Of a stretch of 64,000 nucleotides of DNA, positions 26,368 through 35,204 are shown piece after piece. The DNA is from CAWDVK01 sp963805715 (GTDB lineage Bacteria; Actinomycetota; Actinomycetes; Streptosporangiales; Streptosporangiaceae): assembly GCA_963805715.1 (NCBI GenBank), contig CAWDVK010000013.1, positions 124,001 through 188,000 on the forward strand. The letters are read 5' to 3'. Position 1 is the stretch's first letter. Each line of letters starts with the position of its first letter. The translations under genes and the position numbers were made by a program. Below the pieces are notes generated by a model that ran no database searches, was not told where the DNA came from, and was given only the letters and a program-made list of their open reading frames with translations.

Positions 26368-26760
26368 TCACTCCTCGAGCGCGCCGGGGCTGGCCGGGAC
26401 ATCGACGGCGTGCTGCCGCAGCACGTCCAGGGGAACGATCTCCAGCGCGCGCTCATGGGTGGACGCGAGCACCACGTGCGCGGCGGCGCCGTCGTGATGG
26501 GCCCGCAGCCAGTTCGCCGCCGTGACGCACCAGCGATCTCCCGGCACCAGGCCGGGGAAACGGAACTGCGGCATCGGCGTCGTCAGGTCGTTGCCGATGC
26601 GACGCTGGTGGTTCAGGAACTCGGCGGTGACGACCGCGCAGATCGTGTGACTGCCCAGGTCCTCCGGTCCGGTGTTGCAGCACCCGTCCCGGTAGAAGCC
26701 GGTGACGGGATCGTCTCCGCACGGCTCCAGCTCGCCGCCCAGCACATTTCGATCGGCCAT
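26368..26760 (-). CDS. DUF2237 family protein
   Basis: The 130-residue product from ATG 26760 matches the conserved DUF2237 pattern: RNVLGGELEPCGDDPVTGFYRDGCC, GPEDLGSHTICAVVTAEFL, FPGLVPGDRWCVTAANWL, and a closing LASTHERALEIVPLDVLRQHA. The Cys residues in EPCG and GCC are family-invariant. Biochemical function is unknown. It is convergent with the O-methyltransferase fragment and divergent from the amidohydrolase gene. Confidence 0.9.
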   Translation of the reverse strand: MADRNVLGGELEPCGDDPVTGFYRDGCCNTGPEDLGSHTICAVVTAEFLNHQRRIGNDLTTPMPQFRFPGLVPGDRWCVTAANWLRAHHDGAAAHVVLASTHERALEIVPLDVLRQHAVDVPASPGALEE

Positions 26761-26932
26761 GCCAGCAGTATCGCTCAGGCGGCCCACCTGCCCCAGTCGC
26801 GGGCAGGGTGCCGGTTAATGTGGGCTCGGGGTCTGCCGATGCGACATGGCCGCCGCCTGCCGTACCGGCCGCCCGCGGCGCCCCTCCGGGGCTCGCCGCC
26901 AACACAGGACACGGGTCGCAAACGGAGGTCGG

Positions 26933-28165
26933 ATGGCTGAGGAGCTGGTGGCGATCGTCGGAGGCCGAGTGGTGCCGATCGCCGGCGAGCCGATCGATGA
27001 CGGGATGGTCCTGATCCGGGACGGCAAGATCGCGGCAGTCGGCGGTGACGTGACCGTTCCCGACGGCGCCCGGGTCATCGACGCGGAGGGCTCGTGGGTG
27101 CTGCCCGGCTTCATCGAGGTGCACGCGCATGTCGGCGTGCACGAGGAGGGCGAGGGCTGGGCCGGCAACGACACCAACGAGATGACCGAGCCGGTCACGG
27201 CCCACGTGCGCGCCATCGACGCCATCAATCCCGCGGATCTGGGCTTCCGGGACGCGATCAGCGGCGGCGTGCTGGCCGTCAACGTGAACCCTGGCTCCGG
27301 GAATCCCGTCGGGGGCCAGACAGCGGCGCTGAAGTGCTGGGGCCGCACCGTCGACGAGATGCTGCTGCGCGCCCCCTCCGGGATGAAATCCGCGCTCGGC
27401 GAGAATCCCAAGCGCGTGTACGGCGACCAGCACAAGACCCCGAGCACGCGGCTGGGCACGGCGGCGGTCATCCGCGGGGCCCTGGTCGAGGCGGCCAACT
27501 ACCTGCAGCGCATCGACGACGAGCAGCGCAAGCCGGAGGGCGAGCGCAAGCCGGTGGACCGGGACCTGAAGCTGGAGGCGCTCGGCCGGGTGCTGCGGCG
27601 GGAGATCCCGTGGCGCCAGCACTGCCATCGCGCTGACGACATCGCCACCGCGATGCGCATTGCCGCGGAGTTCGGCTACGACCTGGTGATCGACCATGGC
27701 ACTGAGGCGCACCTGCTGGCGGACATCATCGCGGCCAGGGGCATCCCGGTGATCATCGGGCCGCTGTTCACCACCCGGTCGAAGGTCGAGCTCCGCAACC
27801 GCTCACTGGCCAATCCCGGCAAGCTGGCCAGCGCCGGCGTGACCATCGCGATCACGACGGATCATCCGGTGGTGCCGATCAACTTCCTCGCGCACCAGGC
27901 GGCGCTGTCGGTGAAGCACGGGCTGGACCGCGATTCGGCGCTGCGGGCGCTGACCATCAACCCCGCGCGCATCGCGGGCATCGACGGCCGGCTCGGCTCG
28001 ATCGAGGCGGGCAAGGACGCCGACGTGGTGATCTGGTCGGGCGATCCGCTCGACGTGCTCAGCCGGGTGGAGCGCGCGCTGGTCGACGGGGCCGAGATCT
28101 ACTCCGCCGCCGGCGGCGAGGCGGTCTTCGCCGATCCGTGGGCCCGCGCGGAGCAGCCCGGCTAG
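26933..28165 (+). CDS. Amidohydrolase family protein (imidazolonepropionase-like)
   Basis: The 410-residue product starts at ATG 26933 with RBS GGAGGT. It has the composite-barrel amidohydrolase layout: an N-terminal beta-sandwich strand (VPIAGEPIDDGMVLIRDGKIAAVGG), LPGFIEVHAHVGVHEE (HxH metal ligands), WRQHCHRADDI (His), DLVIDHGTEAHL (His) and AITTDHPVVP (Asp). A C-terminal GSIEAGKDADVVIWSGDPLD follows, typical of imidazolonepropionase-like metal hydrolases. The substrate is unknown. It is monocistronic. Confidence 0.88.
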   Translation: MAEELVAIVGGRVVPIAGEPIDDGMVLIRDGKIAAVGGDVTVPDGARVIDAEGSWVLPGFIEVHAHVGVHEEGEGWAGNDTNEMTEPVTAHVRAIDAINPADLGFRDAISGGVLAVNVNPGSGNPVGGQTAALKCWGRTVDEMLLRAPSGMKSALGENPKRVYGDQHKTPSTRLGTAAVIRGALVEAANYLQRIDDEQRKPEGERKPVDRDLKLEALGRVLRREIPWRQHCHRADDIATAMRIAAEFGYDLVIDHGTEAHLLADIIAARGIPVIIGPLFTTRSKVELRNRSLANPGKLASAGVTIAITTDHPVVPINFLAHQAALSVKHGLDRDSALRALTINPARIAGIDGRLGSIEAGKDADVVIWSGDPLDVLSRVERALVDGAEIYSAAGGEAVFADPWARAEQPG

Positions 28166-28191
28166 GCGCTGCCGTCAGCGATCCCTGGTCG

Positions 28192-29994
28192 CTAGGCCCG
28201 GCTGGCGCTGTGGGCCGGCGAGGCAGAGTGACCCGCGCGCCGCCGGCCCGCCAGCGACCGCACCAGGGTGAACGTCTCGAACTCGGTGTAGTCCGGGGTG
28301 GGTGCCCCCGGCTGCCCGGTGGCGGGGTTGACCGGGTCGGCGCCCAGCGCGTGGAAGTAGCGCACGGTGATGCTGGAATGGTCATCGGCCCGGCTGCCGG
28401 GATCCACGTCGAACACGGCGATCCCGTACCCGGTGCTCGGGTCGCGCATGGCGGACCAGGTCGCGTCCTCGACCGCGTCGGCGGCCGGGCGCTCGTACGC
28501 GCCCGCGGTGGTGGCCGACGGGACCGGGTGGTTGGGCCTGGTGAACACCTTCGCCTGGCGCAGCCCGTCGGCGGCGTCCAGGCCGTAGTCATCCAGGTTG
28601 GCGTCGGTGCCGCCGCCGCCGAGGATCAGGTGCACCGTGCCCTGGCTGGTGTCGAACACCCCGCTGTCAGTCGTCGTCACCGGATGCGGGCGCAGGGTCT
28701 GCATGGGCGCGCCGGTCGCGACTTCCCGGCCGGCCATGCTGTCGAACCCGCGCACCGGGAACGACCGCTCGTAATCGTGGTCGTGCCCGCACAGCACCAG
28801 GTCGACCTCGTACTGGTCGAACAGCGGCAGCCAGGCCTGCCGGATGCCGAGGTCCGAGCCGTTCCCGGTGGCCGACGACGAGCAGGAGTCCTGGTGCATC
28901 TGCACGATGATCCAGTCGATCGACGGGTCGGAGCGCGCGGCCGCCAGCGTCTGGCACAGCCAGGCCGTCTGCAGCCCGCCGGAGTAGCCCCTGATGGAGA
29001 AGGAGGTGCCCGGCGCGATCGCGGGGGTACCGGTGCCGGGGGCCGGGACCAGCGGGGAGGGCCCGGCTACGAACGCCCCCGCGTCCTGGTAGACGACGTC
29101 GTCGGCGTCCAGCGAGATGAACAGCGCGCCGCACACCCGGAAGGAGTACCAGCGGCCGCGGAATCCGGGCACGCCATTGTCCGGCAGGGTGTAGCGGGTC
29201 AGGTAGGAGGTCAGGCCCTGCGGCCCGTTGCCGAACTCGATCTCGTGGTTGCCCGGGCACGGCATCCAGGCGCGGTTGGCGGCCGAGGCCTGATTGTTGT
29301 TGCCGAAGTCCCGCCATACCTCGGGCTGGCTCGCCGGGTTGAGATCGGCATAGCACAGGTCACCGTTGAGGAGGTGAAACAGCGGCTGGAACGACTCGAC
29401 GGCCCGGACCGCGCAGGCGCTCTGGCCGTAGGACAGCACCCACTCGGTATTGGGCGTCGCCAGGTCGCCGAAGCTGGTGAACCGGAACGGCGCGCGGTCA
29501 CGGGGGGCCGTGCGGAACGTGGCGCTGAACGGCGCCGACGACCCGGCGTTGTCCGCCGCGACCGCGTAGGTATAGTCCGTGTCCGGCGAGAGCCCGCTGA
29601 GCTGCGCGTGATAAGTCCAGACGGTCTCGCCGTTGAGCCCGTCGGTGCAGCTGCGCTGGACGGCCGGCACGGTCACCGGGCGGTCGCCGGGCCCGCTGGC
29701 CAGCACCCTGGGGCTGGCGGCCGGGCCCTGCGATGCCCAGGAGATCACCGCGCTCGCGGCCGGATCTGCGCCCCAGGTCAGGTGGACCTGCTCCGGCGTG
29801 CCGGAGGTGCCGCCCGCTGGCGGCCGGGCTGCCGCCCGGCCGCGGGTGCCGAGCGCGAGAGGCGCGGCCGCGAGCAGCCCGGTGCTGCCGGCCCCGATCA
29901 GTACCGAGCGGCGCCATAGCGGCTGATCGCCCAGCCCCGGCGCTCGCTCGCCGTCCTGCATGATGACGTCCTGATGCTCATGTTCTGCTGGCAT
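28192..29994 (-). CDS. Tat-exported purple acid phosphatase-like metallophosphoesterase
   Basis: The 600-residue product begins with a twin-arginine signal (RRSVLIGAGSTGLLAAAPLALG, residues 28-49). A fibronectin-III-like PAP N-terminal domain follows (VHLTWGADPAASAVISW, SPDTDYTYAV), then the calcineurin-like domain: FTSFGDLATP, LLNGDLCYAD, MPCPGNHEIEFG, IIVQMHQDS and VLCGHDHDYERSFPV. All five metal-site motifs are visible. It is expected to release phosphate from organic phosphates outside the cell. A second ATG at 29961 is an alternative start. It probably serves phosphate scavenging, but no pho box was identified. Confidence 0.9.
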   Translation of the reverse strand: MPAEHEHQDVIMQDGERAPGLGDQPLWRRSVLIGAGSTGLLAAAPLALGTRGRAAARPPAGGTSGTPEQVHLTWGADPAASAVISWASQGPAASPRVLASGPGDRPVTVPAVQRSCTDGLNGETVWTYHAQLSGLSPDTDYTYAVAADNAGSSAPFSATFRTAPRDRAPFRFTSFGDLATPNTEWVLSYGQSACAVRAVESFQPLFHLLNGDLCYADLNPASQPEVWRDFGNNNQASAANRAWMPCPGNHEIEFGNGPQGLTSYLTRYTLPDNGVPGFRGRWYSFRVCGALFISLDADDVVYQDAGAFVAGPSPLVPAPGTGTPAIAPGTSFSIRGYSGGLQTAWLCQTLAAARSDPSIDWIIVQMHQDSCSSSATGNGSDLGIRQAWLPLFDQYEVDLVLCGHDHDYERSFPVRGFDSMAGREVATGAPMQTLRPHPVTTTDSGVFDTSQGTVHLILGGGGTDANLDDYGLDAADGLRQAKVFTRPNHPVPSATTAGAYERPAADAVEDATWSAMRDPSTGYGIAVFDVDPGSRADDHSSITVRYFHALGADPVNPATGQPGAPTPDYTEFETFTLVRSLAGRRRAGHSASPAHSASRA

Positions 29995-30187
29995 ACCGGC
30001 AGCGTCGCGCTGAGTCGTGAACGGCCGGTAACAGCGCCGCGTCCGGCAGGGCGGCGCCGGGATGAAGAACTTCCGCCTCGCCGGGCTGAGGCCGCCACGC
30101 TGATCCGCCAGGCTTGCGGCGCCCGGTGCCGCGGCCCCCGGTGCTGCGAGGGCTCAGTTCAGCCGCCCGGGTTGGCGGCACCCGGCT

Positions 30188-30739
30188 TCAGGCGCCCGAC
30201 GCCGCCGCCCGCAGTGCCGCCGTGAACTCGCTGAAATCCGGCGCCGGCCGGTCCGGGTCCTTTGCCTCGTCGTCCCAGCGCCGCACCGCGACCGCCGCGC
30301 CATGGTGCGCAGCGGACTCGAATCCCGCGATCTCCGCCGGGCTCATCGTGCCGCCCTGCAGCCGCAGCGACTGCGCCGACGCCTCCGACAGCACGGCGAC
30401 GTAGTGCGGGTCCACCGTGCACAGATAGCGCTTAGCCGCCACATGCAGCCGGACCGGCTCGGTGACCTCGGGACCGAACCAGCGAGCCAGCCAGTCGGCG
30501 CCGCGGGCGTCATGCCGGTCGTCAGCATCGGGACCGGGCGTCTCGCCGGGCACCGGCGGCAGGATGTGACCGACATCGTGCAGCAGCGCCGCCACCACCA
30601 GGTGGTCGGCAGCGCCCGCGGCGCGCGCCAGCCCGGCCGCCTGCAGCAGGTGCGCCGCCACGCTGACCTGCTCGCCCAGGTACTGCTGGCCGCCCGGGCC
30701 CGCCAGCAGATCGCGAAGGTCCTGCAGCATCTCGCTCAT
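30188..30739 (-). CDS. HD-domain oxygenase-like protein (PhnZ/TmpB type)
   Basis: The 183-residue product starts at ATG 30739 in an ATGA overlap with the upstream gene fragment. It has AHLLQAAGLARAAGAADHLV, LLHDVGHIL (HD), HDARGADWL, VRLHVAAKRYLC and GGTMSPAEIAGFES, the pattern of mixed-valent di-iron HD oxygenases that cleave the C-P bond of hydroxylated phosphonates (PhnZ, TmpB). The partner hydroxylase encoded directly upstream is reduced to its two ends. The intact HD protein thus probably lacks its substrate supply unless another hydroxylase exists. Assignment to TmpB rather than PhnZ rests on that partner's family. Confidence 0.78.
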   Translation of the reverse strand: MSEMLQDLRDLLAGPGGQQYLGEQVSVAAHLLQAAGLARAAGAADHLVVAALLHDVGHILPPVPGETPGPDADDRHDARGADWLARWFGPEVTEPVRLHVAAKRYLCTVDPHYVAVLSEASAQSLRLQGGTMSPAEIAGFESAAHHGAAVAVRRWDDEAKDPDRPAPDFSEFTAALRAAASGA

Positions 30740-30939
30740 CCGGTCCTCCTGCGCGGCACGGCCAGCGTGCTGGCCAGCCCGTCGATGTCGGCATAGCAGC
30801 CCTGCAGGTGCCGGGCGGATCTCCGCAGGTCCGCTGGCAGGCCGCCGATGCTCACCAGCCTCTGCCCGCGGCCGGGATGGCGGCACTGCGGGCACGGGCA
30901 GTTGTCCCGCAGCCAGATCACCGGCGCGGCCAGGCGCAT
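30736..30939 (-). pseudogene. 2OG-Fe(II) oxygenase (TmpA/gamma-butyrobetaine hydroxylase-like) with in-frame internal deletion
   Basis: The 67-codon frame has a good RBS (GGGAGG) and ATG 30939. It reads PVIWLRDNCPCPQCRHPGRGQRL, the Zn-binding N-terminal DUF971 domain of gamma-butyrobetaine hydroxylase relatives. It then jumps to ARHLQGCYADIDGLASTLAV, the C-terminal end of the same family, and stops in an ATGA overlap with the HD gene. The whole jelly-roll catalytic core (about 300 residues with HxD...H) is missing. The deletion is in frame, so a short peptide may still be translated and may preserve coupling to the downstream gene. Confidence 0.78.
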
Positions 30940-31050
30940 CGCGACCTCCCGGTTGCCTCGCCAGCGGCCTCCTCGCGGGCCATCGTGGCCCGGCCGGGTG
31001 GCCGGCGAGTGAGCATCCGGGAAAGCCGGGGCGAACGGCCGGCTACCGGC

Positions 31051-32007
31051 CTACCGCAGCAGATCGCGGGCAGCGGCCTCGATGGCCTGCTGGGACAGCA
31101 GCACGGCCGCGGCGGCGTCGCCGAGCGGGACGAAGCTGTCCTCGCTGGTGACCCGGGCCATGCGACCGGTGAAGCCGGCCTCGGCCAGGGCAGTGAGCAC
31201 GCCCTCGGAGACGCCCCCGGTGCGCCTGGTCTCATCGGCGATCAGCACCCGGCCGGTCGCGGACGCCTCGCGCAGCAGGTCCCCGGCCGGCAGCGGCGCC
31301 AGCCAGCGCAGGTCCAGGACGCGGCTGCTGATCCCGTCGGCGCGCAGCCGGGCGGCCGCCCGCAGGCTCATCCGCAGCCCGTTGCCGAACGTCACGATGG
31401 TCAGGTCGGTGCCGTCGCCGTACCGGCGGGCCACCCCGACGGGAACGTGCGCGTCCCCCCACCGGGGCGGCGGGTCGTAGCTGGCCAGCCAGCCGCCGTC
31501 GCCCGCCTCGTGCAGGTCGCGCTCGTGGTAGAGGGCGATGGGCTCGAGGAACACGCACACGCTGCCGTCGGCGTCCGCGGCGGCCAGGCAGGTCCGCAGC
31601 ATCGGCGCCGCGTCGTCCGGCCGCGCCGGGCAGGCCAGTATCACGCCCGGGATGTCGCGCAGCGCCGCCACCGCGTTGTCGTTGTGGAAATGGCCGCCGA
31701 AGCCGCGCTGGTAGGCCAGCCCGGCGACCCGCAGCACCAGCGGATTGCGGTACTGACCGCGGGAGAAGAACGACAGCGTGGCCGCCTCGCCGCGGATCTG
31801 GTCGGCGGCGTTATGCAGGTAGGCGAGGTACTGGATCTCCGGCACCGGCAGCAGGCCGGCCAGCCCGGCACCCAGCGCGAGGCCGAGGATCGCCTGCTCG
31901 TCCAGCAGCGAGTCGAAGACCCGGCCGGCCCCGAACTCGGCGAGCAGGCCCCTGGTCACGCCGTAGACGCCGCCCTTGCGGGCCACGTCCTCGCCGAAGA
32001 CGATCAT
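31051..32007 (-). CDS. 2-oxoacid dehydrogenase E1 component, beta part
   Basis: The 318-residue frame opens MIVFGEDVARKGGVYGVTRGL and contains EIQYLAYLHNAADQIRGEAA, FHNDNAVAALRDIPG, VFLEPIALYHERDL and LDLRWLAPLPAGDLL, the transketolase-like beta half of branched-chain/pyruvate-type E1. About 20 natural N-terminal residues (LAQTINRTLADQLAARPG) lie upstream in the same frame without a start codon. This suggests that alpha and beta were once one fused gene, now separated by a frameshift in the Pro/Arg linker near 32060-32160. As written, its ATG overlaps the alpha stop (ATGA), so expression as a truncated subunit is possible. Confidence 0.78.
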   Translation of the reverse strand: MIVFGEDVARKGGVYGVTRGLLAEFGAGRVFDSLLDEQAILGLALGAGLAGLLPVPEIQYLAYLHNAADQIRGEAATLSFFSRGQYRNPLVLRVAGLAYQRGFGGHFHNDNAVAALRDIPGVILACPARPDDAAPMLRTCLAAADADGSVCVFLEPIALYHERDLHEAGDGGWLASYDPPPRWGDAHVPVGVARRYGDGTDLTIVTFGNGLRMSLRAAARLRADGISSRVLDLRWLAPLPAGDLLREASATGRVLIADETRRTGGVSEGVLTALAEAGFTGRMARVTSEDSFVPLGDAAAAVLLSQQAIEAAARDLLR

Positions 32008-33398
32008 CCCCGGCCTGGCCGCGAGCTGGTCCGCCAGCGTCCGGTTGATCGTCTGGGCCAGGGTGAGCGGGCCTTCCTCTTCCGGCCGCCGCGGGCGTCG
32101 CGCCTGGCCCCGCGGCCGGTCCGCGGCGGGATCGGCGCCGGCCGGCCCTGGCGCTGGCCGGCGGTCAGACCGCCGGTGACCAATCCGGCGGGCCCGCTGG
32201 CCGCCACGCTCGCGGCGACCGCGGCCGGGCGGCGCGGCGCGATCGGGGCCATCACCTCGGCCGCGGCCCGCAGCCGGGGCGCGCCCGCCAGCTCGGCGGC
32301 CAGCCCGAGAACGCGCTCCCGGCTGGCCTCGTACCGGCCGAGCACCTCCGCGGGGGTCAGGACGCCCGCCGCGACCAGCAGCCGGGCGGTGCCCAGCAGG
32401 GGGTCCCGCCCGGCATCCGCGGCCATCTCGGCCGCGCTGCGGTAGCCAGCCTCCGCATCCGACCCGGCGTGGCCGCCGAGCCGGACGGTGGACAGGTGCA
32501 GGAACGCCGGGGCCCGGTGGTCGCGGACATAGGACGCGGCGGTCAGGGCGATGTCATGAACGGCCGCGAGATCGGTCCCGTCCGCCCGGAAGTACGGGAT
32601 CGGGGCGCCGGAGCGTACGGCCCTGATCCAGCCCGGCGGCGTCCGCACGCTGATGCCGAGGCCATTGTCCTCGCAGACCAGCAGCAGCGGGAGCGGCAGG
32701 CCCTGATACGCGCAGTAGGAGGCGGTGTTGATGGCACCGGCCGCGGTGGAGTGATTGAGCGAGGCGTCGCCGAAGCTGCACACGACCACGGCGTCGGCGG
32801 GCCAGGGCGCCGAGACTCCCAGCCTGGCCGAGCGGGCCAGCGCGAACGCGAGTCCGACCGCGCGGGGCAGGTGCGAGGCGATCGTCGAGGTCTGCGGGAT
32901 GATGCTCAGGTCCGGATGGCCGAACACCTTGTGCCGGCCGCCGGCCATCGGCTCGGCGGCGGCCGCCATCATGCCGAGCAGCATGTCGGTCAGGCCGTCA
33001 TGCGGCGGCCTGGCCTGCGCGGACCTGGCCAGGTAGAACGCTCCCGACCGGTAGTGCAGCAGCGCCGGGTCGGTCAGCCGCAGCGCGGCCGCGACCCCGG
33101 CGTTGCTCTCGTGGCCGGCCGAGCCGATCGTGTAGAAGCCGGCGCCCCGGCCCTGCAGCCAGCGCCCGGCAAGGTCCGCGTGCCTGCTGGCCAGCTGCGC
33201 GTCGAACAGGCTCAGGCAGAGCGAGGCCGACAGCAGCGTCGCGGGCCGGACCGGCGCATGGCCGTCCCGCGGGCCGATCGGCCGGGCAGGCGCCGGCAGC
33301 GCCCTGACGGCCGCGGCGAAATGCTGTTCCACCTGATCGCGGCCGGGATCAGGCCGCCCGGCCCGCGGGCCGGGCGGCTGAGCTGACGTCAGGCTCAT
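32004..33398 (-). CDS. 2-oxoacid dehydrogenase E1 component, alpha part (ThDP-binding)
   Basis: The 464-residue frame carries the E1-alpha domain: GFYTIGSAGHESNAGVAAAL, PQTSTIASHLPRAVGLAFA and the thiamine-diphosphate motif FGDASLNHSTAAGAIN ending CEDNGLGISV. HDIALTAASYVRDHRAP and LGGHAGSD follow. The last 50 or so residues are Arg/Pro-rich and come from reading the beta start region in a wrong frame. With the beta part it would decarboxylate a 2-oxoacid and acylate an E2 lipoyl domain. No E2 or E3 gene is in the window. Which 2-oxoacid is used is unknown; a branched-chain type is the best guess. Confidence 0.8.
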   Translation of the reverse strand: MSLTSAQPPGPRAGRPDPGRDQVEQHFAAAVRALPAPARPIGPRDGHAPVRPATLLSASLCLSLFDAQLASRHADLAGRWLQGRGAGFYTIGSAGHESNAGVAAALRLTDPALLHYRSGAFYLARSAQARPPHDGLTDMLLGMMAAAAEPMAGGRHKVFGHPDLSIIPQTSTIASHLPRAVGLAFALARSARLGVSAPWPADAVVVCSFGDASLNHSTAAGAINTASYCAYQGLPLPLLLVCEDNGLGISVRTPPGWIRAVRSGAPIPYFRADGTDLAAVHDIALTAASYVRDHRAPAFLHLSTVRLGGHAGSDAEAGYRSAAEMAADAGRDPLLGTARLLVAAGVLTPAEVLGRYEASRERVLGLAAELAGAPRLRAAAEVMAPIAPRRPAAVAASVAASGPAGLVTGGLTAGQRQGRPAPIPPRTGRGARRDARGGRKRKARSPWPRRSTGRWRTSSRPGRG

Positions 33399-33499
33399 GC
33401 ACCGACGTTATGTCCCGGCAGCCGCGCGCGGCCATCAGGACCTGGCTCTGCGGGCGCCGGCGGTCAGTGTCGCGGCGGCGAGCCTCGTACCGTGGAGAC

Positions 33500-34348
33500 A
33501 TGGACGGGCCGGGCATGCGGCCGCGGCGGCGCGGGACGGGCGGCAGGCTCGGCGGCCTTTCCCCCCGGCGGAAGCTCCTCGCCGTGGCCGCGGCGATCCT
33601 GCTGGCGGCGGGGGCGGCCGCGGCTGCCGTCGGGGCAGCCTCCGGGGGCGGGCCCGGCGCGGGGGCGGTCCCGGCCGGGTACCCGCCCCAGGACCGGCCC
33701 GGACCGGTACTGCTGGTGCCCGGCTACGGCGGCAGGACCAGTGCCCTCGCCGTCCTCGCGGCGCGGATCCGCGCGACCGGCCGCCAGGCCACCGTGCTGC
33801 GGCTGCCGGGCGGCGGCACCGGCAGCCTGAGCGCCGACGCGGGCGTGCTGAATGCCGCGGTCACGCGCGCGCTGGCCGGCGGCGCCCCGTCGGTCGACGT
33901 GATCGGCTACTCGGCGGGCGGGGTGGTCGCGCTGCTGTGGGCCCGCCGCGACGACGGCGTGCGCAAGGCCCGCCGGGTGGTCACGCTCGGCGCCCCGTTT
34001 CACGGCACCTCGGTCGCCGCCGCGGCGGAGGGATTCGTGCCGGGGGCGTGCCCGCTGGCCTGCCAGCAGCTCGTGCCCGGCAGCAGCCTGCTGGCCAGCC
34101 TCGACGCGGGGGACAGCGCAGGCCTGCCGCGCTGGATGTCGCTGTGGACGGCCGATGACCGGACCGTCACCCCGCCCGGCTCGGCCCGCCTGCCCGGCGC
34201 CGTCAACGTGCCGATCCAGTCGGTCTGCCCGCGCGCGGCGATCAGCCACTCCCAGCTGCCGACCGATCCCGCGGTCACCGCCATCGTGCTGCAGGCCATC
34301 GGGCCGGGCCCGATGGTGTACCCGGCAGCGACCGACTGCCGGGGCTGA
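33500..34348 (+). CDS. Membrane-anchored or secreted lipase (alpha/beta-hydrolase)
   Basis: The 282-residue product starts at ATG 33500 (a longer frame to 33410 is low-complexity). An Arg-rich N-terminus and a hydrophobic segment (LLAVAAAILLAAGAAAAAVGAA) act as signal or anchor. The catalytic domain shows VLLVPGYGGRTSAL (oxyanion region), DVIGYSAGGVVALL with the nucleophile Ser in GYSAGG, LGAPFHGT, an Asp region (WTADDRTVTPP) and SHSQLP with the likely His. This matches actinobacterial class-I.7-like lipases/esterases. Substrate is inferred only. Confidence 0.82.
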   Translation: MDGPGMRPRRRGTGGRLGGLSPRRKLLAVAAAILLAAGAAAAAVGAASGGGPGAGAVPAGYPPQDRPGPVLLVPGYGGRTSALAVLAARIRATGRQATVLRLPGGGTGSLSADAGVLNAAVTRALAGGAPSVDVIGYSAGGVVALLWARRDDGVRKARRVVTLGAPFHGTSVAAAAEGFVPGACPLACQQLVPGSSLLASLDAGDSAGLPRWMSLWTADDRTVTPPGSARLPGAVNVPIQSVCPRAAISHSQLPTDPAVTAIVLQAIGPGPMVYPAATDCRG

Positions 34349-34352
34349 CCGG

Positions 34353-35204
34353 TCAGCTGGTGACGTCCTTGGTGGCGAAGTTGGCCCAGGCCAGACCGAG
34401 GAACACCAGGACGTAGACCCCCTGGACGGCGAAGCCCCGGTCGATGTTCCGCCACAGGATCGGCTCGCGGAAGAAGTCGATCCAGGCTAGCCAGTAACGG
34501 GTGGGCAGATAAGGGCTGACCGCGCTCGCCGCGTTCAGCGTGACCAGCACCTCGCTGGTGATGAGCGCCGCCAGGGCGCCCAGCGCGGCGCCGAGGGAGG
34601 AATCGGTCACCGTGGACAGGAACAGGGCGATCGCGCCCACGCCGAGCATCGACACCGCGATGAAGGCGATCGCGCCCGCGGTCCGCAGCAGCACCTCGGC
34701 CGGGGTCAGCCCGCTGCCCGAGAGCGAGGTGGCGGCGAAGCTGGAGGCGTTGAGGCCGCCGCCGGCGCTCAGCGGAGCGACCGGCCTGGAGCCGAAGAGC
34801 AGCGTGCCCGCCGCGTAGGAGGTGCCCGCCACGGCCAGGACGGCGACGAGCACGTACACGGTCATGGTGATCAGCTTCGCGACCAGCAGCCGGGTCCGTC
34901 CCACCGGCCGGGCCAGCAGGTACCGCAGCATCCCCGAGCTCGCCTCGCCGGCGATGGAGTCTCCGGCCACCACCGCGACCGCCACCGGCAGGAAGATCGG
35001 GAGCACGATGGCCAGCGCCGCGGCGGGGAACAGCGAGCCGCTGGACAGCACCGCTGACAGCAGCGCCGGCCCCTGGCCGGGCGGCGGAGCGAGATGGGTG
35101 ACCGCGACGAAGACCGCGACGAGCACCGGCAGCCCGCACAGCAGCGCGACGCTGACCCAGCTCCTCGGGCGGCGCGCCAGCTTCACCAGCTCCACCCGGA
35201 TCAT
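34353..35204 (-). CDS. ABC-2 type transporter permease
   Basis: The 283-residue permease has six hydrophobic segments (for example VSVALLCGLPVLVAVFVAV, AAALAIVLPIFLPVAVAVVAG, AFIAVSMLGVGAIALFL, VYVLVFLGLAWANFA). The conserved cytoplasmic stretch GEASSGMLRYLLARPVGRTRLLVAKL is the ABC-2 family's coupling region. It overlaps the upstream ATP-binding gene by ATGA. With it, it forms an exporter of unknown cargo. Confidence 0.88.
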   Translation of the reverse strand: MIRVELVKLARRPRSWVSVALLCGLPVLVAVFVAVTHLAPPPGQGPALLSAVLSSGSLFPAAALAIVLPIFLPVAVAVVAGDSIAGEASSGMLRYLLARPVGRTRLLVAKLITMTVYVLVAVLAVAGTSYAAGTLLFGSRPVAPLSAGGGLNASSFAATSLSGSGLTPAEVLLRTAGAIAFIAVSMLGVGAIALFLSTVTDSSLGAALGALAALITSEVLVTLNAASAVSPYLPTRYWLAWIDFFREPILWRNIDRGFAVQGVYVLVFLGLAWANFATKDVTS

